Source of the DNA: Nemertoderma westbladi
Lineage: Eukaryota; Xenacoelomorpha; Nemertodermatida; Nemertodermatidae
Assembly: GCA_032718475.1 (NCBI GenBank)
Contig: JAUCBJ010002134.1
Coordinates: forward strand, 1 to 30,859
DNA length: 30,859 nucleotides
Direction: 5' to 3'
In this document: positions 19,801 to 28,259 of the stretch, one piece after another
Layout: each line of letters begins with the position of its first letter
How positions within the stretch are numbered: position 1 is the stretch's first letter
Translations under genes and position numbers: made by a program
Notes under the pieces: model-generated
Seen by the model: only the letters and a program-made list of their open reading frames with translations
Database searches by the model: none
What the model was told of the DNA's origin: nothing

Positions 19801-20930
19801 TTACCACACCGTCAACCAATAACCAATACATCCACCCCTTTGTTCAACAACCTGTTGACCACTCCGTCCACCAATACATCCACCCCTTTGTTCAACGACC
19901 TGTTTACCACTCCGTCCACCAATACATCCACCACTTTGTTCAACGACCTGTTTACCACACCGTCCACCAATACATCCACCCCTTTGTTCAACGACCTGTT
20001 CATCACTCCGTCCACCAATACATCCACCCCTTTGTTCAACGACCTGTTTACCACTCCGTCCACCAATACATCCACCCCTTTGTTCAACGACCTGTTTACC
20101 ACACCGTCCACCAATACATCCACCCCTTTCTTCAACGACCTGTTCACCACTCCGTCCACCAATACATCCACCCCTTTGTTCAACGACCTGTTTACCACTC
20201 CGTCCACCAATACATCCACCCCTTTGTTCAACGACCTGTTCATCACTCCGTCCACCAATAAGTCACCCCTTTCTTCACCGACCTGTTCAAAACTCCGTCC
20301 ACCAATACATCCACCACTTTGTTCAACGACCTGTTTACCACACCGTCCACCAATACATCCACCCCTTTGTTCAACGACCTGTTCATCACTCCGTCCACCA
20401 ATAAGTCACCCCTTTCTTCACCGACCTGTTCAAAACTCCGTCCACCAATACATCCACCCCTTTCTTCAACGACCTGTTCACCACTCCGTCCACCAATACA
20501 TCCACCCCTTTGTTCAACGACCTGTTCATCACTCCGTCCACCAATAAGTCTACCCCTTTCTTCACCGACCTGTTCAAAACTCCGTCCACCAATACATCCA
20601 CCCCTTTGTTTAACGACCTGTTCACAACTCCGTCCACCAATAAGTCTACCCTTTTCTTCAACGACCTGTTCACCACTCCGTCCACCAATACATCCACCCC
20701 TTTGTTCAACGACCTGTTCACCACTCCGTCCACCAATAAGTCTACCCCTTTCTTCACCGACCTGTTCAAAACTCCGTTCACCAATACATCCACCCCTTTC
20801 TTCAATGACCTGTTCACCACTCCGTCCACCAATACATCCACCCCTTTCTTCAACGACCTGTTCACCACTACATTCACCTATTCGTTCACACCTTCGTTCA
20901 CCAATCACCTGTCCACCACTCCCTACACCA
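16795..20930. repeat. 48-bp coding minisatellite, roughly 85 units
   Basis: Unit on the plus strand: ACCAATACATCCACCCCTTT then GTTCAACGACCTGTTCACCACTCCGTCC-type ending, 48 bp or 16 codons. In the minus-strand frame shared with both unique flanks it encodes GGRSGEQVVEQRGGCI. Units vary at fixed positions (TTG/TTC, ACC/ATC, ACT/ACA, CCC/CAC). Edge units are the most diverged (16795-16860 and 20870-20945), as expected for array growth from the middle. Nine 47-bp units (AATAAGTCACCCC) and a few with +1 or +3 bases break the frame. Other frames are also open because the unit has few stops; those long ORFs are not independent evidence of genes. Confidence 0.93.
17460..18901. repeat. 720-bp higher-order duplication in the minisatellite
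   Basis: 17460-18180 and 18180-18900 are near-identical blocks of about 15 units, each beginning with the 47-bp AATAAGTCACC unit and containing one 49-bp CCCCTTTTCTTC unit. I see differences such as CAACGACC/CAACAACC near 17725/18445 and AATACATCC/AATGCATCC near 18760. A similar but rearranged series follows at 18901-20260. Confidence 0.88.
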
Positions 20931-21184
20931 ACCTCTACACTGATCTGTTTTTCGACTGTATCATTGACACTAATGTCACTTATTACACGACGGTTAACAA
21001 TAAGAACCTTACATAGTTTCTTGAAATCGTAGATATCACTTTGTTTTAACAAAGTGATCTTATATGGATTATTTCGCCTCGCTCCTAGAATTATATTTGT
21101 CCAATCATTAGGAACTTCTACTACCTGATTAGATTTAGCATACTCTATTGCGGAGTGCATGCTGTCCCCTTGAATTAGTTCTGT
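20877..21184 (-). CDS. Transposase-like last exon, 5' unique part
   Basis: A splice-acceptor-like tattctAG ends at 21185; the following frame reads TELIQGDSMHSAIEYAKSNQ and continues with VPNDWTNIILGARRNNPYK and DIYDFKKLCK to about 20950. From there it enters the degenerate edge of the 48-bp repeats in the same frame. The first in-frame ATG is 21160, but a TAG lies directly upstream, so either translation starts there or, more likely, an exon joined here. From memory of transposase-like proteins of animals, a G/C-D-S-M-H-S-x-IE block followed by a P-x-x-W block marks the end of an RNase H-fold catalytic domain. If so, the upstream catalytic part is missing: only about 385 bp of non-coding DNA separate it from the TIR. 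Family name not assigned. Confidence 0.55.
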
Positions 21185-21299
21185 CTAGAATACTAAACAT
21201 TGCGACATTTTGGTCTTTTTGGAATCACTAAATGCCATTCAGCAAGAAATACTAACTATTAATAGTAATGGAACTCCTGTCTTGACTGACCTTTAACGT

Positions 21300-21425
21300 G
21301 ACAAAACGTCCTATGTTTCACTTTTAATTTGTTATTTGTAATCGTTTTTTCGACTTAGGACAACTTACCACCTTAAGTATAAAGTTAGGACGTTTTACCA
21401 TCCGTAGCCTTAACTTAGGACAACT
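21300..21425. repeat. Right subterminal AGGACGTTTTACCA repeats
   Basis: Copies at about 21303 (inverted, aaaacgtcctatgt), 21351 (CTTAGGACAACTTACCACC), 21387 (TTAGGACGTTTTACCATCC) and 21412 (CTTAGGACAACTG). These correspond to the left-end array. Confidence 0.75.
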
Positions 21426-21540
21426 GAAAATTTGCAAATAACTCCGTTAAACTGTTATTTTATCACTAATCCTTTGGTAGAAAGGAGGGAAATTCAATTT
21501 TATACCCAATTCACTCAAAACATGAATTTTGAGAAAATTT

Positions 21541-21570
21541 GACTTAGGACGTTTTACCACCCGCCCCACG
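21541..21570 (-). repeat. Right 30-bp TIR of the inner element
   Basis: It begins GACTTAGGACGTTTTACCAC on the plus strand and is the exact reverse complement of the left TIR. It is followed by ATAT. Confidence 0.88.
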
Positions 21571-21999
21571 ATATAATCAAATTGTTTGGTCAAATAAAAA
21601 GTGCAACCAATCGTGGTAGACAATTTAGTCTCCCCCTTCCCTTGTCAAGGGGTTAACATATTAAATATATCCTTGCCCTATCTTGAACAAAGGCAATAAC
21701 AAGCATAGAGAATCGATAAGAACCATCGGCCTATTTCCTTTGTAAACTATTTTTGAACTCTAAACATTATTAACACATTTTACCACCCGCAATGCATGAA
21801 GTGAAGAATATGTAGTCTTAGCGTATTGCTCTATAGAGCAAACATGTATAGGATACATTAGTGTTCAAAGCATTTGATGGTTGTGGTTTGTTTATTGAAC
21901 ATACCGTATTGTGTCTTTTTAGAACTGACTCGCTTGGAGTACGTACATAGGCCTACTAATGATAAACGACGTATAGGAATAGTTATGGGTTGCACCTAT

Positions 22000-22153
22000 G
22001 CGTAGTTATACGTAGCACCTACGCGTAGGTCGCGTAGGACCTATGCGTAGCTACGCGTAGCACCTACGCGTAGTTATTGTTAAAACTGGTGATATATGAC
22101 CCAATGTTGCGAACTACGCCTAGCTACGCGTAGGTCGAAAAGATTTACCCCAA
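22000..22153 (-). repeat. Right terminal inverted repeat of the outer element
   Basis: It has CTACGCGTAG-like palindromes from about 22002 to 22135 and ends GTCGAAAAGATTTACCCCAA. The reverse complement shares the 29-base end and a second block (TTTAACAATAACTACGCGTAG against TTTTTAACAACTACGCGTAG) with the left end. Confidence 0.78.
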
Positions 22154-23860
22154 TATTGCGTACAATAATTATGGTTTGTCTCTAGGCCTACCTACTTCGT
22201 TTGGGTTGGGTCGGTATGGACTGGTATGGTGCTTAGATCGTGGCTTTTCCAGTTAACATTATTCCATTTTGTATAATACAATTAATGTGGTGGAGAAAGC
22301 TGTTACTAAGCTGAAAGCAGCAACCAATCACGTTAATCCTGTTTAACACAGAGTCAATGAGAATGGAATATTGCTAACATGAAAAAGTTCAGGTTACCAT
22401 TATCAGTATCTGTATTCACTATCACTACTATCTATTAGGCCCTACCAAGGACAACTCTACTACTAAGTCTACTAACTCTAGGCCCTACTAAGTAGTAGAG
22501 TTGTCCTTGGGCCCTACCCTAACCTTGCTGTCCTTTTCTGTTTAATGGCAATCAATAGTAATAAATGAAAAGCAATCATAAAGGTAATGTGATAAAGTTA
22601 AAACGGTATTAAAAATTTAATTCACACTGTTCTTTAAAACGATTATAACTTTTCAAGTCTACCTCACTCACCGTGCTGATCGAGCCTTGCACAATAAAAC
22701 CCATTTACTGAATTATCCAGAGAGAGTGAGTTTGTTCTGTGTACTGTATAAGTATAGTAGGCCTACTGTACGTTAGTGTGGGCTAAATTTTGTGTATTAT
22801 ATAATTATTTGTTCAATAAAATGAAACATTAATACATTTAAAAATAATAATAAGCATAAATAAGCATAAAAACGTTTATCAGTAGTGTTCTAGCTATAAG
22901 AATAAATTGTTTGTTGTGTTGCCTGGCAACATATCCACAATCCCCAGCTGGGATATCCAGCATCTATGTTCTAGTTCCAGGATCGCCACACTATCCATTG
23001 CGTTTTCTAGCACTTTATTATGTTGGTATAACAAGGTAGAAACTATGAGCCAAAAAGTTGTTACAGTGACTACTGTACAGTAGTAGAAGAAACTGCTTCC
23101 AATTTTAGTCTTATTATTAATGTGTCTTATATAGCGAGTACTGTATGTATTGTATTCATATCAATAAATACAACAAGTTATTGTGATAACAGTAGAAGTA
23201 AAATATATTTACCAGTACCAATATTTGTTTACAACCAACGCAATAAAAATACCGGTAACACCAAATAGCAGTTGTGGTTATTTATAATAGTGTGTCGAGT
23301 TTATTTCTTGAATTCAGAGCTGGTATCGGAAATTCAACCTGAAAAATTCATAATAGAAATGTTGAAAGTTTAATAATATTATGGAATACTTGAATAAAAT
23401 TAAAGTAAAATTATTAGTGGAAGTGAAGCGACAAACACCGGAGACATCCCGATGTCTCCTCTCTCTTGGCTGTTACCTACACTACAGTATTACGACAAGG
23501 TTAGCGCTGCACTAAATCCCAATAGAGGACATTATATATCTATCCAATCCATGTATTTACTTTCCCATTATTGTTTTAATTAAAAGTTTTAATTCAATGT
23601 TAAGCTGCATTGTTGCTTCAACAGTAAAATTTAAAGTTATTTGGTTAGGGGTGGCCCCATCAATTCAAATTTTTTACAGCTTTTTCTTATATTTGAACCT
23701 GAGCCACAAAATTGCGATTCATTAAGATAGCAAGTAAGAAGCTGTGTTGCGAACCACCTAGACACTTACTATCACTTGTCTACATATAATCTTACTTCAT
23801 ACCGGTACTCCAATATATAAACAAGAAACGTTTTTACAATCATTAACCTGAAAATAATTG
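22154..23860. other. No gene seen; AT-rich intergenic DNA
   Basis: I find no credible ORF or domain. It contains the hairpin at 22443-22510 and a short palindrome GGAGACATCCCGATGTCTCC (23441-23460). Scattered AGGCCTAC strings occur, as in much of the window. It lies downstream of the fibrinogen-domain gene. Confidence 0.6.
22443..22510. repeat. Inverted repeat with about 22-bp stem
   Basis: CCAAGGACAACTCTACTACT at 22444 pairs with AGTAGTAGAGTTGTCCTTGG ending near 22508, around a short centre that repeats CTACTAA. Flanking GGCCCTAC occurs on both sides and between the arms. Confidence 0.8.
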
Positions 23861-23866
23861 TAATAG

Positions 23867-23872
23867 TTTATT
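23867..23872 (-). terminator. Polyadenylation signal AATAAA of the fibrinogen gene
   Basis: Minus-strand AATAAA lies about 60 bases after the stop codon at 23933, a usual distance, within aaaaataaactatt. Confidence 0.6.
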
Positions 23873-23932
23873 TTAAAAAAAGTTACAGCATTGAAGTTAT
23901 TAACAAATTTATAAAAAAAACTTACAGTTGCA

Positions 23933-24598
23933 CTAAACAAAAATCTTCATTTCAACTCGAGAAACGGGATTATCTCCTGTAAACAACTTCCAGCGTGGTC
24001 CATCGTTATGCCTCTCACCATAGACACCATTCAGATTACTGTAGCCGCAGAGTTCATACCACCATCCACTTTGTCGCTCTAAGGAACAGGCGTTGTTGGG
24101 GGAAGGATAATTATTGCGGTCACTGGTGGAGAAAGGCTTTCCATCGTGTGTAAGAGCAAGTGCGTTACCTGCAGTACCATGGTAACCGTATACATGTAGG
24201 CGATAATTAGTTGCAGCAGATCCGAGATAGAAGGTGTTGTATTCGGCATATCGGTATTCATTGTTGAAATCCACATACTTGTTGGTTTTAACATCATATC
24301 CCACTCCAGTGTACCACATGTCGATCCTCAACTTAACCCCGCCTTTACTTAGCCTGTAAATTGTCTCCAATCCTGCCCAGAAATTTGTATTCGGGTCACC
24401 AAATCCGTGAACATAATCGTACCAGTTACGATTAAAGTCAACAGTTCTATCGACTCTTTGTTGAATCGTATACCACCGACCTGACCTTTCTAGACGACGT
24501 CTTATATTTATCTGGTTTAAGTTCACTTGGGAGACTGATAAGGATCCATTCAGCATCTCTGTAACCTCTTCATTCAATGCAGTTTCTCTGTCATTATC
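23933..24598 (-). CDS. Fibrinogen C-terminal domain protein, exon 2
   Basis: The exon opens after a splice acceptor (ttatactttAG at 24600-24599) with DNDRETALNEEV and reads 221 codons to TAG. The match to the fibrinogen-related domain is clear: GRWYTIQQR, VDFNRNWYDYVHGFG, FWAGLETIYRLS, LRIDMW, NYRLHVYGY, GTAGNAL, THDGKPFSTSDRNN, then CSLERQSGWWYELCGYSNLN with its conserved Cys pair, and RWKLFTGDN...VEMKIFV at the end. The first subdomain with its own Cys pair, normally before GGGWT, is missing and replaced by a short unrelated stretch. The calcium loop is also altered (DRNNYPSPNN). Such domains usually bind acetylated sugars or other surface ligands outside the cell. With exon 1 the precursor is about 258 residues, short for the family. 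No collagen region. Confidence 0.87.
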   Translation of the reverse strand, partial: DNDRETALNEEVTEMLNGSLSVSQVNLNQINIRRRLERSGRWYTIQQRVDRTVDFNRNWYDYVHGFGDPNTNFWAGLETIYRLSKGGVKLRIDMWYTGVGYDVKTNKYVDFNNEYRYAEYNTFYLGSAATNYRLHVYGYHGTAGNALALTHDGKPFSTSDRNNYPSPNNACSLERQSGWWYELCGYSNLNGVYGERHNDGPRWKLFTGDNPVSRVEMKIFV

Positions 24599-25194
24599 CT
24601 AAAGTATAATAATTAGTAATTACTGTATAAAAATATTCGAGAATATTTCAACCTTCAAACATCATTATCAAATAATATTCTAGGTACAGTAGCATGAACA
24701 TAATTTATTCCAGTTGCAACTGTTCCATCTACCCTTTATCAACCATCACCTTCTCAGCAGGGGCGCGTCTGGCTTATGGGCTTGCCTGCCTATTGAGAAA
24801 ATTAATTTGAGTATTTTATATTATATTAGTTCAAATATGAGCTTGAGTTGAGCATAATTCTATGTAAGGCAGTGAAACTATTCTTTGTGGGCATATTGAA
24901 TCGCCCCTTACTGTACATCCTTGATACACCCGTCCTCTCGTCAATATTACCAGCTCTGATGTGGTCAGGGCAATTTCGCTGTCTCTAAACCAACCATTAT
25001 TTATTAGTCCCAGTCCTTCTTATCCCAATATAGTGAGTGCCCTTTAGTTGGAATCTACTGTATGTAGGAAGCCTAACACAGAGACAGGCTGTACAGTGCG
25101 TACAGGGTTATTATCCACTGATGGGAGCAGGGACATTATAGACTACTACTACAAGGATCGGCATGCTGCATTGCAGCTGCATTTTTAAGAATGC

Positions 25195-25795
25195 TGCGTG
25201 CTGGCTTGTCGATAAAATGGCGTCACAACAACTCACTATCACAAATGACAGACAATTGCTAGAACATCCGTATCTTCAGTACACCAGCGTCCTTTAAGAG
25301 GCGTCTCAAGAAAGTCATGGGCTGTCCACCATGCATATTCACTTCATGAGGCTGCCAAAGCTCAAGTTTATACACTGGCTGTTCCTCACGGCGAAAGCAA
25401 TGTCCTGCAAAGCAGAGGCGGCTTTGTTCTAGTGTCAAGCTTGGGGGAACCAATGAGACATCTCCAATGTTATATAGTGTCTGATTGGAGATATGTGCAT
25501 TGTACTGTACTTGACACAATGAACCCGGCATATCATACTTGTGAATGTGCCATCCAGAGATTTGGTGTCCTCAGCAGTTAGAGCCCAGCATGGACTCCCA
25601 TAGAGGAATAGTGGAACTATTGCTGCTCTAAATAATCGGACCTTAAGTTTCCGATTAATTCTCGGTGACTTCCAAATCCTGGAAAGCCTATTCAAGGCTG
25701 CCCATGCCTTTCCCTTACGTATTCGAAGGTCCTTACCTGACTTCCGGATCCATGATCCCAGGTAACAGAAGTCGTCCACATGCTCGAGCATACCA
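25195..25795 (-). pseudogene. LINE RT C-terminal fragment (RTE-like type)
   Basis: Two overlapping frames give VDDFCYLGSWIRKSGKDLRI, AALNRLSRIWKSPRINRKLK and LFLYGSPCWAL, then, after a frameshift near 25480-25530, HISNQTLYNIGDVSL, RLCFAGHCFRREEQP, LELWQPHEV and FLRRLLKDAGV. These are the tail motifs of non-LTR RTs (FxYLGS, LLYGSxxW, RFAGHCxR). The RT core is absent: a 5'-truncated dead copy, as LINEs typically leave. The motif style fits the same kind of element as 12438-14548, whose own 3' half is off the window, so it may show what that missing half looks like. It lies inside the intron of the fibrinogen-domain gene. Confidence 0.8.
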
Positions 25796-25902
25796 TCCTT
25801 TAGTTAGAGAAGTTAGAGAAAAACGAGAAATAAACGAAAATAATTTTGTGTCGCGGGAATGGATGGTGAAAAATTATAATAGAGATTCAAGATATTTATT
25901 TT

Positions 25903-26133
25903 TTAACAGAATAACAAGTGAATTTTTGGTCTTTGCATTTTTAATTCAGAGCAATTGAGTAATTGAGGCAATTCATTCCATATTTCTGTCCTGTAAATCT
26001 GTTTGTAAGACTGTTTGGATATTTGGAGTCGAACACGCGGTATTGAAAAACTTTTAGTGGTGCTGAATGAGTACTTATGAACATTAAGTTTTACATCAGC
26101 ATCAGTTTTAGAACAATTTTTTATGTCAAACAT
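25903..26133 (-). pseudogene. Second LINE C-terminal fragment
   Basis: The 76-codon reading has KLNVHKYSFSTTKSFSIPRV, then KQSYKQIYRTEIWNELPQLL and a short basic end. The R/K-x-S...WN-x-LP pattern is the conserved tail of many CR1/L2/Jockey-type ORF2 proteins. It is short, with no other domain, and adjoins the RTE-like fragment, suggesting a separate 5'-truncated insertion. Assigned on pattern alone. Confidence 0.5.
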
Positions 26134-26724
26134 TAAAAATTCCAGCTCAAATTATTTTTTTTCTAGTGTCTAGTAATGTCTAGAAACATGTTCCTTTTGT
26201 TCGCTCGCTGAATTGTATTTTCCAAAATTTTTTGAGGTGGGGGCACCTCCTGATTTGGCCCCGGGCACCACTTTAGGTCTGCATGACACTGCCCCCCCCC
26301 CCCCCCCCCCCCCCCATCTCAATGAAAAGCTGGACGCTATCTGTTATTCGAGTAAAGTTGGTTGTGAGAACTACTACGTACTAGGATAGGCATCCAGGAT
26401 CGGTTGTGAGAAAGTTGTAAATATTACCAATATATTATCGGTTCCATTTTGAAACCACCTACAGTATGCTTGAGTAGGCCTACCCACTGAGATTACTGCA
26501 TTTCTTTGTTAAAATGTATTCTGAATCCGAACTCACTTAGAATGCCATACTCCCACGTATAACTGAGATATTTATCGTTTCAAAACCACCTTTTACTGAG
26601 CTACCTGATAAAAGGCCTGGCTGAATGGTTTTAGATTCGAGTTTAATCTCATTTACCTAATTTCTTTTTGTGGTTCTACAAACACAACAATACAAACTGA
26701 CAAATTACAGTATCTTATACAAAC

Positions 26725-26835
26725 CAAAATAAGGTTTCTTCTCTCAAGCAATTTCTTTGAGTCCTCACTGTTTTGTCCAAAGCAGTCAGATAAAAGAGCT
26801 GTTAAAGCTAAAAGTACAATAGTTCTCTTTAGCAT
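26725..26835 (-). CDS. Signal-peptide exon of the fibrinogen-domain protein
   Basis: ATG at 26835 opens MLKRTIVLLALTALLSDCFG, a textbook signal peptide (basic n-region, Leu/Ala core) with likely cleavage after FG or CFG. A short hydrophilic QNSEDSKKLLERRN follows. The phase-0 donor TTG|GTTTGT after codon 37 would join exon 2 in frame; the better-looking GTATAAG four bases on would give an immediate stop. The joining is inferred: same strand, 2.1 kb apart, compatible phase, and exon 2 lacks its own start and signal. It could belong to another secreted gene. Confidence 0.55.
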
Positions 26836-27600
26836 TGCAGAGTTATGGAAAGTTAAAGATTATTGACAAACTAGGAGACGATATTCTTTGATTCTTTGAA
26901 TGAATTTATCGACACAAACACACAATATCCGTCATATATTAGGCGAAATACTATAGAAACTAATATATACAGTATAACTTAACCTACCAGCTGCAACATT
27001 GTATATGCAAAGTTAATATAAGGGGAAGTTTATATGAAAAAATAATTGGAGCCTTTTATTATAAAGTAACGGACTCATAGACTAAGACGTACGTACTTTA
27101 CTATTAAAAAGGTGTCTTAGATACCAGCCGTTACATCCTCAGACAGTGGTTTCGGTCAACTAACTCAGATCAAACGACTTTGAATAAGTCATTGTTGTTG
27201 GGTAATTACATACTTTATGTAGGAACGCTGTAGGATTAATCTCTTAAATATAGGGGCAATATGGTAATATTGCCAAATATTTTGTACAAAATTTAATTAT
27301 TGTACAAAAAGACATTTTACGCAACTGCTGAGTTATAGTGGTAACCATCTTGTGGGACCTCTCTAGACAACTGATCTTATAGGATCATTCGAACCGCGTA
27401 GATCAACTTTCAAATACCAATATAAATGATATACAAGAAAATTACACTATATTACGGGACATGGTGTATAGCAGTTACGCCTTTGGCGTATTATGGAATA
27501 TTATATACATTAATTAATGGAAACATTTATTCATTGACTTGGGAGCGGGACATTTTCACAGAACAATACTTGTTAAAGGGATTTTTGAAAGAAATTACTT
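26836..27600. other. No gene seen; upstream region of the fibrinogen gene
   Basis: It is AT-rich with no credible ORF. The first part should include the 5' UTR and promoter of the fibrinogen-domain gene. I cannot place a TATA box or initiator with confidence. Confidence 0.45.
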
Positions 27601-27611
27601 CCCTGCTTAAC

Positions 27612-27885
27612 AAGGTCCGTTCACTTCACATCCAACGGAACGGTCCACCCCACCACACAATGTACCGCAGGGCCAGCAGTACACCGCTGAGTGTGAACGA
27701 CCATGCGGTATACGAGCGATTACCTTTGATTGTAAACTACCCAACATACTGTAGTTGTGCGGTACACCGCATTGGTTTCCTCACCCCATTGTAATAATGT
27801 TAATAAAATTATTGTCTAGAACTGTGAACTAATAGACGACCAGATACCGCACCGGTACCGTTGAGTGTGAACGGGCTCCGGGTTG
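27612..27885. mobile_element. Possible MITE-like repeat
   Basis: GGTCCGTTCACTTCACATCC at 27615 and GAGTGTGAACGGGCTCC near 27863 form imperfect inverted ends. Inside, CTGAGTGTGAACGACC (27690) and repeated GCGGTATAC/GCGGTACACC strings recur. CCGTTCACACT-type ends occur in many MITEs. There is no target duplication I can defend. A plus-strand ORF at 27426-27794 straddles its edge and is not protein-like. Confidence 0.35.
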
Positions 27886-28039
27886 TGTACTACCGCTGGC
27901 TTCAATACCACAAGACTACCTACCTACTGGGTCCAAACTACCTGTCAAAAAGTAATAAAAAAGTAAAGTAAATATTCTTCGGCCGCTACTGTAGGCCAGG
28001 GATTACGCACAAAGTCTGACGACTTATTTCCAATGCTGT

Positions 28040-28243
28040 CCCCCCAGAACTTTACTCCCCAGAGGAAACTCTAGTACAGTACTCATTTAGCTACCAATTA
28101 AGGATGCAAGGCAGAGATGCGCCCTGGCTGGTCCGTTTAAAGCATTCGTGCCGAAACGAAAACTGCCCTGGCCCATGTGAGGATCGAACCCACGACCTAC
28201 GGGAGATGTGAATTCAATGCAACCGCAACACCAAGGTGGACCC
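28040..28243 (-). mobile_element. tRNA-derived SINE
   Basis: On the minus strand the head (28243-28170) has a box-A-like TGGTGTTGCGGTTGC and a perfect B box GGGTTCGATCC (28181-28191), so it would be transcribed by RNA polymerase III. After the tRNA-like part comes GGGCAGTTTTCGTTTCGGCA and GACCAGCCAGGGCGCATC. The acceptor-stem halves pair poorly, so it is a SINE and not a working tRNA. The 3' end is not certain. Confidence 0.72.
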
Positions 28244-28259
28244 TTGTTGTAGTTTACCT

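Larger units (their letters stand above)
15820..21570. mobile_element. Inner TIR transposon with transposase last exon
   Basis: A perfect 30-bp terminal inverted repeat starts CGTGGGGCGGGTGGTAAAAC at 15820; its inverted partner ends at 21570. Both are flanked by ATAT (15816-15819, 21571-21574), a possible 4-base target duplication, although ATAT is itself palindromic and could be part of the repeat. Both ends also carry several internal copies of TTAGGACGTTTTACCA. The interior is one minus-strand reading region with transposase-like flanks and a huge coding minisatellite. It is about 5.75 kb and lacks most of the transposase, so it is non-autonomous. It lies within the outer inverted-repeat element. 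Confidence 0.82.
15347..22153. mobile_element. Outer inverted-repeat DNA transposon rich in CTACGCGTAG
   Basis: The ends are inverted copies: left TTGGGTAAATCTTTTCGACC at 15347 followed by TACGCGTAG, and the right reverse complement ending GGTCGAAAAGATTTACCCCAA near 22133-22153 (one extra C). The similarity extends, with gaps, over about 150 bp, with clusters of the palindrome CTACGCGTAG on both sides. I find no clear target-site duplication, so its superfamily is open. Most of its interior is the inner transposon at 15820-21570; the remaining arms (15500-15815 and 21575-22000) have no ORF. It has no transposase of its own. Confidence 0.75.
24599..26724 (-). other. Putative intron of the fibrinogen-domain gene
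   Basis: It is bounded by a weak donor (TTTTG|GTTTGT at 26724) and a good acceptor at 24599, both phase 0. It contains two unrelated LINE RT fragments on the same strand (25259-25795 and 25903-26133), a C(24) tract (26292-26315) and otherwise featureless DNA. I looked for a missing exon with the first cysteine pair of the domain and did not find one. Confidence 0.5.

Noticed and set aside
17429-20547. Very long plus-strand ORFs (up to 797 codons) across the minisatellite
   Set aside because: They are by-products of a 48-bp, stop-poor unit. They have no unique protein-like flanks on the plus strand, whereas the minus-strand frame does.
16795-20930. Repeat array considered as a CRISPR-like array
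   Set aside because: There are no unique spacers; the whole 48-bp unit repeats, and the context is an animal transposon.
27426-27794. 122-codon plus-strand ORF
   Set aside because: It straddles the edge of a repeat-like segment and its composition is not protein-like; no start context or homology recognised.
28170-28243. Functional tRNA gene
   Set aside because: The B box is good, but the acceptor stem pairs poorly and the head is followed by a SINE-type body.
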